Of a DNA stretch of 64,000 bases, positions 6,419 through 15,056 are shown in pieces (position 1 is the stretch's first letter; the number at the start of each line of letters is the position of its first letter). The DNA is taken from positions 62,001 to 126,000 of the forward strand of contig NZ_JACHJI010000009.1 of NCBI RefSeq assembly GCF_014203535.1, read 5' to 3'. The notes below the pieces were generated by a model. That model saw nothing but the letters and a program-made list of their open reading frames with translations, did no database searches and was not told the DNA's origin. Both the position numbers and the translations under genes were made by a program. The stretch is from Streptomyces griseomycini. Lineage in GTDB: Bacteria > Actinomycetota > Actinomycetes > Streptomycetales > Streptomycetaceae.

Positions 6419-8683
6419 GTGACCAGCACCACCACCGCCACTGAGGCCCCGGCCGGCGGACAGCCGGCGGACCCGGAGGTCGAGCTGCTCATCGGCGGGA
6501 TGACCTGCGCCTCCTGCGCGGCCCGCGTCGAGAAGAAGCTCAACCGCATGGACGGCGTCACCGCCACGGTGAACTACGCGACGGAGAAGGCCCGGATCAC
6601 CTACCCGCCGGGCGTCGAGGTCGCCGACCTGATCGCCACCGTGGTGAAGACCGGCTACACCGCCGAGGAGCCCGCGCCCCCGGCGGAGGAACCACCCGCC
6701 CCGCAGGGCGGGCCGCCCGCCGCGCAGGAGGACGCCGAGTCGGCCGCCCTGCGCCGGCGCCTGTCCGTCTCCGCGCTCCTCGCCCTCCCCGTCGTCCTGC
6801 TGGCCATGGTCCCGCCCCTGCAGTTCGACAACTGGCAGTGGCTCTCGCTCACCCTCGCCGCGCCCGTCGTGGTCTGGGGCGCGCTGCCCTTCCACCGGGC
6901 CGCCTGGACCAACCTCCGGCACGGCGCGGCCACCATGGACACGCTGGTCTCCGTCGGCACGCTCGCCGCGTTCGGCTGGTCCCTGTGGGCGCTGTTCCTC
7001 GGGGACGCGGGGATGCCCGGGATGCGGCACCCCTTCGACCTCACCGTCTCGCGCACCGACGGCGCCTCCACCGTCTACCTCGAGGTCGCCGCCGGCGTCA
7101 CCGCCTTCCTCCTGCTCGGCCGCTACCTGGAGGCCCGCTCCAAGCGGCGCGCGGGAGCGGCCCTGCGGGCGCTGACGGAGCTGGGCGCCAAGGACGTGGC
7201 CGTCCTGCGCGACGGGCGCGAGGTGCGGGTCCCGGCCCAGCGGCTCGGGGTCGGCGACCGGTTCGTCGTACGGCCCGGGGAGAGGATCGCCACCGACGGC
7301 ACGGTGGTGGAGGGCTCCTCCGCCGTGGACGCGTCCATGCTGACCGGCGAGTCCGTCCCCGTGGACGTCACCGTCGGCGACACCGTCACCGGCGCCACGG
7401 TCAACGCGGGCGGCCGTCTGGTCGTCGAGGCCACCCGGGTCGGCGCCGACACCCGGCTCGCGCGGATGGCGAAGCTGGTCGAGGACGCGCAGAACGGCAA
7501 GGCCCGGGTGCAGCGGCTGGCCGACCGCGTCTCCGCCGTCTTCGTCCCCGTGGTGCTGCTGATCGCGGTCGGCACCTTCGGGGTGTGGCTCGGCTCCACG
7601 GGCGACACCGTGGCCGCGTTCACCGCGGCCGTCGCCGTCCTGATCATCGCCTGCCCCTGCGCCCTCGGACTCGCCACCCCGACCGCGCTGATGGTCGGCA
7701 CCGGACGCGGCGCCCAGCTCGGCATCCTCATCAAGGGCCCGGAGGTCCTGGAGTCCACCCGCCGCGTCGACACCGTCGTCCTGGACAAGACCGGCACCGT
7801 CACCACCGGACGCATGACCCTGCAGGAGGTGTACGTCGCCGGGGGCGCCGACGAGAAGCAGGTGCTGCGCCTCGCCGGCGCGCTGGAGCACGCCTCCGAG
7901 CACCCGATCGCCCGGGCGGTCGCCGCCGGCGCGGAGGAACGCGCCGGGGCGCTGCCGGCCGTCGAGTCCTTCGAGAACGTCCCCGGCCGGGGCGTGCGCG
8001 GGCGCGTGGAGGGCCACGAGGTGGCCGTGGGGCGGCTCTTCGCGGACCTGCCGCCGGAGCTGGCCCGGGCGGTGGAGGAGGCCGAGGGCGGCGGGCGCAC
8101 GGCCGTCGTGGTCGGCTGGGACGGGGCGGCGCGCGGTGTCCTCGCCGTCGCCGACACGGTCAAGGAGACCAGCGCCGAGGCGGTGCGCGAGCTGCGCGCA
8201 CTGGGGCTCGCCCCGGTGCTGCTGACCGGGGACAACCGGGCGGTGGCCCGGGCGGTGGCCCGGGCCGTGGGCGTCGACGAGGTGATCGCCGAGGTGCTGC
8301 CCGAGGACAAGGCCGACGTCGTACGGCGGCTGCAGGCCGAGGGGCGCGTCGTCGCCATGGTGGGTGACGGCGTCAACGACGCGGCCGCGCTCGCCGTCGC
8401 CGATCTGGGTCTCGCCCTGGGCACCGGCACGGACGCGGCGATCGAGGCGGGCGACCTGACCCTGGTGCGCGGTGATCTGCGGGCGGCCGCGGACGCGATC
8501 CGGCTGTCCCGCCGGACCCTCGCCACGATCAAGGGCAACCTCGTGTGGGCCTTCGGCTACAACGTCGCCGCGCTGCCGCTGGCCGCGGCCGGGCTGCTGA
8601 ACCCGATGATCGCCGGGGCGGCGATGGCGTTCTCCTCGGTCTTCGTGGTGACGAACAGCCTGCGGCTGCGGTCATTTCATTGA
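6419..8683 (+). CDS. copA: Copper-exporting P1B-type ATPase
   Basis: A 754-residue membrane ATPase. There is one N-terminal HMA domain with GMTCASC (Cys30, Cys33) and then a Pro/Glu-rich linker. Two helices precede the bundle carrying the actuator TGES motif. The metal-channel CPC is at about 412-414, the phosphorylation DKTGT at about 456, the HP nucleotide motif in EHASEHPIARA, and GDGVND at about 649. C-terminal helices hold YNVAALPLA and MAFSSVFVVTNSLRL, the Cu(I)-selective P1B-1 signature. It exports Cu(I) from the cytoplasm using ATP. The GTG start follows GGAG at 6407-6410. It is the second gene of the copper operon. Confidence 0.94.
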   Translation: MTSTTTATEAPAGGQPADPEVELLIGGMTCASCAARVEKKLNRMDGVTATVNYATEKARITYPPGVEVADLIATVVKTGYTAEEPAPPAEEPPAPQGGPPAAQEDAESAALRRRLSVSALLALPVVLLAMVPPLQFDNWQWLSLTLAAPVVVWGALPFHRAAWTNLRHGAATMDTLVSVGTLAAFGWSLWALFLGDAGMPGMRHPFDLTVSRTDGASTVYLEVAAGVTAFLLLGRYLEARSKRRAGAALRALTELGAKDVAVLRDGREVRVPAQRLGVGDRFVVRPGERIATDGTVVEGSSAVDASMLTGESVPVDVTVGDTVTGATVNAGGRLVVEATRVGADTRLARMAKLVEDAQNGKARVQRLADRVSAVFVPVVLLIAVGTFGVWLGSTGDTVAAFTAAVAVLIIACPCALGLATPTALMVGTGRGAQLGILIKGPEVLESTRRVDTVVLDKTGTVTTGRMTLQEVYVAGGADEKQVLRLAGALEHASEHPIARAVAAGAEERAGALPAVESFENVPGRGVRGRVEGHEVAVGRLFADLPPELARAVEEAEGGGRTAVVVGWDGAARGVLAVADTVKETSAEAVRELRALGLAPVLLTGDNRAVARAVARAVGVDEVIAEVLPEDKADVVRRLQAEGRVVAMVGDGVNDAAALAVADLGLALGTGTDAAIEAGDLTLVRGDLRAAADAIRLSRRTLATIKGNLVWAFGYNVAALPLAAAGLLNPMIAGAAMAFSSVFVVTNSLRLRSFH

Positions 8684-8824
8684 GGTCTCAAGTTGGGACG
8701 TACCCCTGGAGTCCGGTACGCCCCTCACATAAGCTCTTCACAAGGCTCGCGCATCATCCTTACGCTTGAGTCCCGTGAGTGGCATCTGGGCTCTTGCGCA
8801 CTTAACGGACATATGCAAGAGACG

Positions 8825-8841
8825 CAGATCACAGTGATCTG
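8825..8841. promoter_or_regulatory. Perfect 17-base dyad CAGATCAC-A-GTGATCTG
   Basis: An 8+1+8 palindrome in the A+T-richer part of the copA-citA gap. Such perfect symmetry away from a coding stop suggests an operator rather than a terminator: there is no T run and only a one-base centre. The regulator is unknown. Confidence 0.45.
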
Positions 8842-9132
8842 AACGTAACCATCGAAGGGGTTCGAAGGTCTAAGTTGGCGATGTCGGGCAGCGTCTTGGG
8901 GGGCGCTTCCTGGCATCTGGGGATGTCTTGGGGGACTTTCCCAGAGATTGCGTTGCCGGGGCATGTACCCGCCGGGGAGCTTTGAGCGGCCCTCCCGAAC
9001 GTGTGCTGTCCCGGCAGACCGCACACCGTCGTGGGCGGCGGGGGCTACCCGTACGCGCTCACACAGCGATTCAGGCGCTGTCCTCACAGACGCCCGGCCG
9101 GATCCCGTGGGGGGAATCCGCACCGGGACATG

Positions 9133-9186
9133 GGAAGGCGCCCTGGTCGTCGGCCCGTGGGGGGACCGGCAGCCGGGGCGCCTTCC
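9133..9186 (+). terminator. Hairpin with 11-bp stem and T-rich downstream sequence
   Basis: GGAAGGCGCCC (9133-9143) pairs exactly with GGGCGCCTTCC (9176-9186); the 32-base interior has partial further pairing. On the + strand it runs into CGCTTCTTCGGCCTTCTT. It may end a rightward transcript from the gap, or back up the citA terminator. Confidence 0.4.
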
Positions 9187-9252
9187 GCTTCTTCGGCCTT
9201 CTTCCGGCCCTCCGGTCCTCTCCGGCCCTTCCGCCTTCCCGCCCATGCGGAA

Positions 9253-9283
9253 GGCCCCGCACACGACCTGCGTGCACGGGGCC
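9253..9283 (-). terminator. Probable citA terminator
   Basis: GGCCCCG and CGGGGCC arms with an extra ACG/CGT pairing form a hairpin about 27 bases beyond the citA stop. On the minus strand it is followed by TTCC. Confidence 0.55.
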
Positions 9284-9309
9284 CGGCGATGCGGCTCGCG
9301 GCGCTGGGG

Positions 9310-10599
9310 TCAGCGCTCCTCGACCGGGACGAAGTCGCGCTCGACCACACCCGTGTAGATCTGGCGCGGGCGGCCGATGCGGGAACCCGGCTCCTTGATC
9401 ATCTCGTGCCACTGGGCGATCCAGCCCGGAAGGCGGCCGAGGGCGAACAGGACCGTGAACATCTCGGTCGGGAAGCCCATGGCCCGGTAGATCAGACCGG
9501 TGTAGAAGTCGACGTTCGGGTAGAGGCTGCGCGAGACGAAGTAGTCGTCGGAGAGCGCGTGCTCCTCCAGCTTCAGCGCGATGTCCAGCAGCTCGTCGGA
9601 CTTGCCGAGGGCGGACAGCACCTCGTGCGCGGCGGCCTTGATGATCTTGGCACGCGGGTCGAAGTTCTTGTAGACCCGGTGGCCGAAGCCCATCAGGCGG
9701 ACGCCGTCCTCCTTGTTCTTCACCTTGCGGATGAAGGAGTCGACGTCGCCGCCGGAGTCGCGGATGCCCTCCAGCATCTCCAGCACCGACTGGTTGGCGC
9801 CGCCGTGCAGCGGGCCCCACAGGGCGTTGATGCCGGCGGAGATCGAGGCGAACATGTTCGCCTGCGAGGAGCCGACCAGGCGGACCGTGGAGGTCGAGCA
9901 GTTCTGCTCGTGGTCCGCGTGCAGGATCAGCAGCTTGTCCAGCGCGGAGACCACGACCGGGTCGAGCTCGTACTCCTGCGCGGGCACCGAGAAGGTCATG
10001 CGCAGGAAGTTCTCGACGTAGCCGAGGTCGTTGCGCGGGTAGACGAACGGGTGGCCGACCGACTTCTTGTACGCGTAGGCCGCGATCGTCGGGAGCTTGG
10101 CGAGCAGGCGGATGGTGGAGAGGTTGCGCTGCTGCTCGTCGAACGGGTTGTGGCTGTCCTGGTAGAAGGTGGACAGCGCCGAGACGACCGACGACAGCAT
10201 GGCCATCGGGTGGGCGTCGCGCGGGAAGCCCTTGTAGAAGTTCTTGACGTCCTCGTGCAGCAGGGTGTGCTGCGTGATGTCGTTCTTGAACGTGGTGAGC
10301 TGGTCGACCGTCGGCAGCTCGCCGTTGATCAGCAGGTAGGCGACCTCCAGGAAGGTGGAGCGCTCGGCCAGCTGCTCGATGGGGTAGCCGCGGTACCGGA
10401 GGATGCCGGCCTCGCCGTCCAGGTAGGTGATCGCGGATTTGTAGGCGGCGGTGTTGCCGTAGCCGCTGTCCAGCGTCACCAGACCGGTCTGAGCGCGGAG
10501 CTTTCCGATGTCGAAGCCCTTGTCACCGACGGTGCTGTCGACCACCGGGTAGGTGTACTCGCCGCCGTCGTACCGCAGTACTACAGAGTTGTCGCTCAC
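9310..10599 (-). CDS. citA: Citrate synthase (type II, hexameric class)
   Basis: A 429-residue citrate synthase, the first TCA-cycle step (acetyl-CoA + oxaloacetate to citrate). Landmarks in order: the N-terminal strand domain typical of type II enzymes (GEYTYPVVDSTVG), LDGEAGILRYRGYPI, catalytic His in GPLHGGANQ, catalytic His in GFGHRVYKNFDPRA, and catalytic Asp in YPNVDFYTG. I chose GTG at 10599, giving MSDNSVVLRY, because AGGGAAG precedes it by 3-9 bases; a GTG four codons earlier (10611) sits upstream of that site. Streptomyces citA genes near this position affect growth and development in S. coelicolor. Monocistronic, with its own terminator. Confidence 0.95.
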   Translation of the reverse strand: MSDNSVVLRYDGGEYTYPVVDSTVGDKGFDIGKLRAQTGLVTLDSGYGNTAAYKSAITYLDGEAGILRYRGYPIEQLAERSTFLEVAYLLINGELPTVDQLTTFKNDITQHTLLHEDVKNFYKGFPRDAHPMAMLSSVVSALSTFYQDSHNPFDEQQRNLSTIRLLAKLPTIAAYAYKKSVGHPFVYPRNDLGYVENFLRMTFSVPAQEYELDPVVVSALDKLLILHADHEQNCSTSTVRLVGSSQANMFASISAGINALWGPLHGGANQSVLEMLEGIRDSGGDVDSFIRKVKNKEDGVRLMGFGHRVYKNFDPRAKIIKAAAHEVLSALGKSDELLDIALKLEEHALSDDYFVSRSLYPNVDFYTGLIYRAMGFPTEMFTVLFALGRLPGWIAQWHEMIKEPGSRIGRPRQIYTGVVERDFVPVEER

Positions 10600-10777
10600 G
10601 TCTTCCCTCACCGACGTTGTGCCTCATCTTCGAGGTGCCCTGACTGTCTCTACCATCCCCCACTTGGCTCAGGAGAGTGCACTCGGGGTCGACCATCGGG
10701 CCTATCGGCGGCACTCAGTGCCGCCAACTTGCCCATCCTGCCCCCTCTGTCCGTCATCCGGAAGGGCTCTGTGACCT

Positions 10778-13129
10778 TCACGACTCATTTGATCGATCAT
10801 TTTTTGGTGACGGACCGCTCACAGCGGTGGCCCCGGCCCCGGAGAGGCGTGCGGCGGGGGGACGGGAACCGGAGGGCCGGGGACCGGCGAGGCGGAAGTC
10901 CAGGGCCGTGCACCGGCGGCCCGCCGAGACCGTGCGCACCGCCTGCCCGATCGCCTTGCGGGAGCCGACCAGGACGACCAGCCGCTTGGCCCGCGTGACC
11001 GCCGTGTACAGCAGGTTGCGCTGGAGCATCATCCAGGCGCCCGTGGTCACCGGGATGACGACCGCCGGGTACTCGCTGCCCTGGGAACGGTGGATGGTCA
11101 CGGCGTAGGCGTGCGCCAGCTCGTCCAGCTCGTCGAACTCGTACGGCACCTCCTCGTCCTCGTCGGTCAGCACCGTCAGACGCTGCTCGACCGGGTCGAG
11201 TGAGGTGACCACGCCCACGGTGCCGTTGAAGACCCCGTTCTCCCCCTTCTCGTAATTGTTGCGGATCTGGGTCACCTTGTCGCCGACGCGGAAGACCCGG
11301 CCGCCGAACCGCTTCTCGGCGAGGTCCGGGCGAGCAGGGGTGATGGCCTGCTGGAGCAGTCCGTTCAGGGTGCCCGCGCCGGCCGGGCCCCGGTGCATGG
11401 GGGCGAGGACCTGCACGTCCCGGCGCGGGTCCAGGCCGAACTTCGCCGGGATGCGCCGGGCCGCGACGTCCACCGTGAGCCGGCCGGCCTCCTCGGTGTC
11501 GTCCTCGACGAAGAGGAAGAAGTCCTTCATGCCGTCGGTGACCGGGGGCCGCCCGGCGTTGATCCGGTGCGCGTTGGTCACCACGCCCGACTGCTGGGCC
11601 TGGCGGAACACGCGGGTGAGGCGGACGGCGGGGACGGGGCTGCCGTCGGCGAGCAGGTCGCGGAGCACCTCGCCCGCACCGACGCTGGGCAGCTGGTCGA
11701 CGTCGCCGACGAAGAGCAGGTGAGCGCCCGGCGGCACCGCCTTGACCAGCTTGTTGGCGAGCAGCAGGTCCAGCATGGAGGCCTCGTCGACCACCACCAG
11801 GTCGGCGTCCAGCGGGCGGTCCCGGTCGTAGGCGGCGTCGCCGCCGGGCCTGAGCTCCAGCAGGCGGTGGACGGTGGAGGCCTCGGCACCGGTCAGCTCC
11901 GCCAGGCGCTTGGCGGCGCGGCCGGTCGGGGCGGCCAGCACGACCTTCGCCTTCTTCGCGCGGGCCAGCTCCACGATCGAGCGGACCGTGAACGACTTGC
12001 CGCAGCCGGGCCCGCCGGTGAGCACGGCGACCTTCTCGGTCAGCGCGAGCCTGACGGCCTCCTCCTGCTCGGGGGCGAGGTCGGCTCCCGTCCGCCCCTT
12101 CAGCCAGTCGAGCGCCTTGTCCCAGGCCACGTCACGGAAGCCCGGCATCCGGTCCTCGTCGGAGCGGAGGAGGCGCAGCAGCTGGGCGGAGAGGGACAGC
12201 TCGGCGCGGTGGAACGGCACGAGGTAGACGGCGGTGACGGGGTCGCCGCCCTCCGGGTCGGGGACCTTCTCCCGGACGACCCCGGGGTCCTCGCCGTCCC
12301 CGGGGTCGGCGGCCAGCTCGGCGAGGCACTCGATGACCAGGCCGGTGTCCACCTGGAGCAGCTTGACCGCGTCGGCGATCAGCTTCTCCTCCGGGAGGTA
12401 GCAGTGGCCCTGGTCGGTGGCCTGCGACAGGGCGTACTGCAGGCCCGCCTTCACCCGGTCCGGGCTGTCGTGCGGGATGCCCACCGACCGGGCGATCTTG
12501 TCGGCGGTGAGGAAGCCGATGCCCCAGACGTCGGCGGCCAGCCGGTACGGCTGGTTCCTGACGACCGAGATCGAGGCGTCGCCGTACTTCTTGTAGATGC
12601 GCACCGCGATGGAGGTGGAGACCTCGACGGTCTGGAGGAAGAGCATGACCTCCTTGATCGCCTTCTGCTCCTCCCAGGCGTCGGCGATCTTCTTGGTGCG
12701 CTTGGGGCCGAGGCCGGGGACCTCGATGAGCCGCTCGGGCTCCTCCTCGATGATCTTCAGCGTGTCCAGGCCGAAGTGCTGGGTGATGCGGTCGGCGAAG
12801 ACCGGTCCGATGCCCTTGACCAGGCCCGAGCCGAGGTAGCGGCGGATGCCCTGGACGGTGGCCGGCAGGACGGTCGTGTAGTTCTCCACGTGGAACTGCT
12901 TGCCGTACTGCGGGTGGGAGCCCCAGCGGCCCTCCATCCGCAGGGACTCGCCGACCTGGGCGCCGAGCAGCGCGCCGACGACCGTGAGGAGGTCGCCCGC
13001 GCCCCGGCCGGTGTCGACGCGCGCGACCGTGTAGCCGTTCTCCTCGTTGGCGTACGTGATCCGTTCCAGGACGCCTTCGAGCACGGCGAGCCGGCGTTCG
13101 CCGGGGGCCGCTGCGGACTGCGTGGTCAT
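10778..13129 (-). CDS. recD2: RecD2-like superfamily 1B DNA helicase
   Basis: A 783-residue helicase. The N-terminal OB-like region (about 15-90) and a helix-hairpin-helix part with VPGLGPKRTKKI (about 137-148) are typical of RecD2/TraA-like enzymes. Walker A GGPGCGKSF is at about 372-380. Further motifs are VVVDEASMLD, TRVFRQAQQSG and the C-terminal pair TIHRSQGSEY and NLLYTAVTRAK. It should unwind DNA 5' to 3' in repair or replication restart, outside RecBCD. The last 40 residues are Pro/Ser/Arg-rich and species-variable. The ATG at 13129 has no clear ribosome-binding site, so it may be leaderless. The frame runs further upstream, but that part is a low-complexity Pro/Ser tract. Confidence 0.9.
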   Translation of the reverse strand: MTTQSAAAPGERRLAVLEGVLERITYANEENGYTVARVDTGRGAGDLLTVVGALLGAQVGESLRMEGRWGSHPQYGKQFHVENYTTVLPATVQGIRRYLGSGLVKGIGPVFADRITQHFGLDTLKIIEEEPERLIEVPGLGPKRTKKIADAWEEQKAIKEVMLFLQTVEVSTSIAVRIYKKYGDASISVVRNQPYRLAADVWGIGFLTADKIARSVGIPHDSPDRVKAGLQYALSQATDQGHCYLPEEKLIADAVKLLQVDTGLVIECLAELAADPGDGEDPGVVREKVPDPEGGDPVTAVYLVPFHRAELSLSAQLLRLLRSDEDRMPGFRDVAWDKALDWLKGRTGADLAPEQEEAVRLALTEKVAVLTGGPGCGKSFTVRSIVELARAKKAKVVLAAPTGRAAKRLAELTGAEASTVHRLLELRPGGDAAYDRDRPLDADLVVVDEASMLDLLLANKLVKAVPPGAHLLFVGDVDQLPSVGAGEVLRDLLADGSPVPAVRLTRVFRQAQQSGVVTNAHRINAGRPPVTDGMKDFFLFVEDDTEEAGRLTVDVAARRIPAKFGLDPRRDVQVLAPMHRGPAGAGTLNGLLQQAITPARPDLAEKRFGGRVFRVGDKVTQIRNNYEKGENGVFNGTVGVVTSLDPVEQRLTVLTDEDEEVPYEFDELDELAHAYAVTIHRSQGSEYPAVVIPVTTGAWMMLQRNLLYTAVTRAKRLVVLVGSRKAIGQAVRTVSAGRRCTALDFRLAGPRPSGSRPPAARLSGAGATAVSGPSPKNDRSNES

Positions 13130-13178
13130 GATCCGACGGTACCGGTGGGGTGTGACAGGGGGTGGGGCCTCGGGGACC

Positions 13179-13373
13179 TCAGGGGCGGGGGTGCTTCTTG
13201 AGGGCTTCGAGGAAGAGGGTGAAGGTGGGGATGGGGAAGGTGAGGGTGGCTCTGTGGGGGTCCTTCGAGTCACGTATGGCTATACGGACGGGACTGCACG
13301 CGATTTCCACGCAGGAGTCACCGTCGCCGGGGCCGGAGTAGGACGACTTCCGCCAGTTCTCGGGGATGTCCAT
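13179..13373 (-). CDS. DUF397 small protein of the WhiJ/BldB-type trio
   Basis: A 64-residue DUF397 protein: ENWRKSSYSGPGDGDSCVEIA at the start, then VRIAIRDSKDP, then a hydrophobic C-terminus. The start ATG has GAGG 6 bases before it; an in-frame GTG at 13385 overlaps the stop of the preceding gene (GTGA). Either way it is coupled to the XRE gene. DUF397 proteins accompany XRE-DUF5753 regulators in many Streptomyces loci (whiJ, abaA), where they modulate the regulator in development and antibiotic production. The biochemical role of the domain is not settled. The C-terminal residues PTFTLFLEALKKHP fit the family. Confidence 0.9.
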   Translation of the reverse strand: MDIPENWRKSSYSGPGDGDSCVEIACSPVRIAIRDSKDPHRATLTFPIPTFTLFLEALKKHPRP

Positions 13374-13381
13374 GGAGTGCC

Positions 13382-14233
13382 TCACAGCTCCTTCGCCAAC
13401 CTGTGGATGAAGTCGCGCGACCGTTCCGGGGCGAGCGACACGGCCTCCACTTTATGAAAGAGCGTTCGAAACGCGGTGAGCTGAGCTTCCGAGTCGATGA
13501 AGGCCGCACCATGCGGGCCGTCGCGTACCACAGTGTCCAGTCTGGGCACGGAACCTCCCGCGTACGTCATGGCGCTCGCGGCGCCGGCGAAGCCCTCCAG
13601 ATCGAAGGGGATGACACGGACGGTGACGTGCTCGGATGCGGAGAACTCAAGGAGATGGGCAAGTTGGGCCCGTGAAGTGGCCCGGTCGTTCACCATGATG
13701 CGCAACGCGGCCTCGTGGACGACTGCTTCGTACGGCATCGGAGCGGGCCCTTCGAAGATGGTCTTCCGCTGCATCCGGTGCCGGACCCGCGCCTCGAGCT
13801 CTTCTTGCGGGAGTTCGGGAATCCGGTAGGCGAAGACAGCGCGAGCGTAGTCCTCCGTCTGGAGCGGACCGGGGATGTACAGGAATTGGACCTCACGCAG
13901 GAACGTGGCGTGGTGCTCCAGTTCGGCGAGGTCGAGGAACGGCGTGGGCAACAGGCCCCGGTACTCCTCCCACCAGCCGCGCGTCCGATCCGTCGCCATC
14001 GCCACGAGGGCGTCCACGAACGCCTCGTCCGCGCAGACGTAGTGAGCCGCGAGGCGGCGCAGGCGCTTCTCGCTCAGGCCCGCGAGACCGGCCTCGATCT
14101 GGCTGATCTGCGGGGCGCTCACCCCGAGCAGTGCCGCCGCCTCACGGGCGGTGAGGCCTGCCGCGTCACGAAGCCTGCGCAGTTCGACCGCCAGGCGCAT
14201 CTGGCGCCCTGTCGGCTCGCTCCTCAGCACCAT
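13382..14233 (-). CDS. XRE family regulator with DUF5753 domain (WhiJ-like)
   Basis: A 283-residue regulator. The N-terminal Cro/CI-type helix-turn-helix (REAAALLGVSAPQISQIEAG, about residues 30-50) is followed by the DUF5753 domain (about 90-275), with GWWEEYRGLL, the EHHATFLREVQFLYIPGPLQT core and YIPGPLQTEDYAR. WhiJ of S. coelicolor and its many paralogs share this layout and sit beside DUF397 and ATP-binding proteins, as here. It is likely a DNA-binding repressor whose activity is set by the DUF397 partner encoded 8 bases downstream. The divergent ATPase gene starts about 220 bases away, across an A+T-rich promoter patch. Confidence 0.92.
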   Translation of the reverse strand: MVLRSEPTGRQMRLAVELRRLRDAAGLTAREAAALLGVSAPQISQIEAGLAGLSEKRLRRLAAHYVCADEAFVDALVAMATDRTRGWWEEYRGLLPTPFLDLAELEHHATFLREVQFLYIPGPLQTEDYARAVFAYRIPELPQEELEARVRHRMQRKTIFEGPAPMPYEAVVHEAALRIMVNDRATSRAQLAHLLEFSASEHVTVRVIPFDLEGFAGAASAMTYAGGSVPRLDTVVRDGPHGAAFIDSEAQLTAFRTLFHKVEAVSLAPERSRDFIHRLAKEL

Positions 14234-14296
14234 CGTCCGCTTCTCCCAACGCGCCCTTCGGAGCGACTCGTTCGAGGGTCAGAGTACGCGACCGGC

Positions 14297-14316
14297 TTGC
14301 GGAACTTAAATATTTA
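14297..14316. promoter_or_regulatory. A+T-rich divergent promoter patch with palindrome TAAATATTTA
   Basis: In this G+C-rich DNA the run CTTAAATATTTATCCC stands out. It contains a perfect 10-base palindrome (14307-14316). On the + strand, TTGCGG at 14297 could be a -35 with TACCGT 18 bases later. It lies between the divergent XRE and ATPase genes, where an autoregulated WhiJ-like protein would be expected to bind. Confidence 0.45.
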
Positions 14317-14453
14317 TCCCTACCGTCAGTGATGCGACGCACACCGTGCGAAACACCGGGGCACCGGAAGCGCACCGCTCCGTCCTGCCACGACGACTGC
14401 GGCAATGACACCGGGGCCACTCCCGACTCTCCCTGCTCGAAACGGAGTTACGC

Positions 14454-15056
14454 ATGCCCGAAAACGAACCGTGGGAGTACTCCCTCCGCACCCCCCACGA
14501 CCTCCGCGCCGTCACCGTCAGTCGCCGCACCCTGCACCTGATCCTGACCGTCCACGGACTGATCCGCCTCGTCGACGTCGCCGAACTGCTCGCGGCGGAG
14601 CTGGTCTCCAACGCCGTGCGCCACACCAAGGGTCCCGCCGCCCTCCGCGTGAGCTGGTCGCCACCGGGCACGCTGCGGATCGGGGCGTGGGACGCGGACC
14701 CCGAACCGCCGGAACCGCCGGCGTCGTTCGAGCGGGTGGAGGAACTGGAGGAGGGCCGGGGCCTGGCCCTGGTGCGGGCCTGCGCCGACGTGTGGGGCCG
14801 GCAGCCGCTGGCGAGGGAGGGCAACCGGGGCGAGTACGTGTGGTGCGAGGCGGGTGCCGCTCAGGGCGTCGGAGGCGCGACCCACCCCGGTCACGATTCG
14901 GTTTCGGCCATCCCTCAGCCCCTTGCCATCCTCCGTGTAATCGTTTCCAATCCCTCGTGTAATCGATTCCACGAGGAGGTGGAACGGCGATGGCGAGCAT
15001 CAAGGACGTCGCCGCCGCGGCCGGGCTGTCCGTCGCCACGGTGTCGCGTGTCCTGA
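14454..15056 (+). CDS. ATP-binding protein of the HATPase/anti-sigma (AbaA-OrfA-like) type
   Basis: The first 130 residues form a GHKL ATPase domain like RsbW anti-sigma kinases. The N-box is AAELVSNAVRHT (Asn near residue 54), G1 is LRIGAWDADPEPP and G2 is EEGRGLALVRACADVWG. Such proteins bind ATP and may phosphorylate an anti-anti-sigma factor; beside WhiJ-like/DUF397 pairs they form the third member of the trio. The domain ends at about residue 133 (EYVWCE), yet the frame continues 67 codons through the LacI operators and 67 bases into lacI. That tail has no coding bias. A lost stop or a sequencing frameshift near 14850 is plausible, so the true C-terminus is uncertain. Confidence 0.8.
   Translation: MPENEPWEYSLRTPHDLRAVTVSRRTLHLILTVHGLIRLVDVAELLAAELVSNAVRHTKGPAALRVSWSPPGTLRIGAWDADPEPPEPPASFERVEELEEGRGLALVRACADVWGRQPLAREGNRGEYVWCEAGAAQGVGGATHPGHDSVSAIPQPLAILRVIVSNPSCNRFHEEVERRWRASRTSPPRPGCPSPRCRVS
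14936..14971. promoter_or_regulatory. Pair of LacI-family operators
   Basis: TGTAATCGTTTCCA (14936-14949) and TGTAATCGATTCCA (14958-14971) differ at one position and start 22 bases apart, about two helical turns. Both fit the LacI/GalR pattern with a central CG. They sit immediately before the GAGGAGG of lacI, so the repressor should block transcription of its own operon (lacI-rbsACB-K-D). Confidence 0.85.

Larger units (their letters stand above)
8684..9252. other. Long gene-less region between copA and citA, with palindromes and hairpins
   Basis: About 570 bases without a supportable gene. The first 250 are visibly richer in A+T than the surroundings. They hold the 17-base dyad at 8825-8841 and repeated words such as GGCATCTGGG (8800s and 8910s). 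A short frame at 8881-8985 (34 codons) and longer rightward frames have poor coding bias. Near the end is an 11-bp hairpin (9133-9186) followed by T-rich sequence on the + strand. The pattern suits a rightward non-coding transcript or the 5' region of a decayed gene. I cannot decide between them. Confidence 0.45.

Noticed and set aside
8948..9358. Rightward frames of about 130-150 codons in the copA-citA gap
   Set aside because: Third-position G+C bias is poor, no ribosome-binding site, and the frames run antisense into citA.
10600..10777. A defined promoter for citA
   Set aside because: I tried -10/-35 pairs upstream of 10599 (TAGAGA, TGAGCC) but spacings were poor. The palindrome TGATCGATCA at 10790-10799 lies inside the end of the helicase gene and may be chance.
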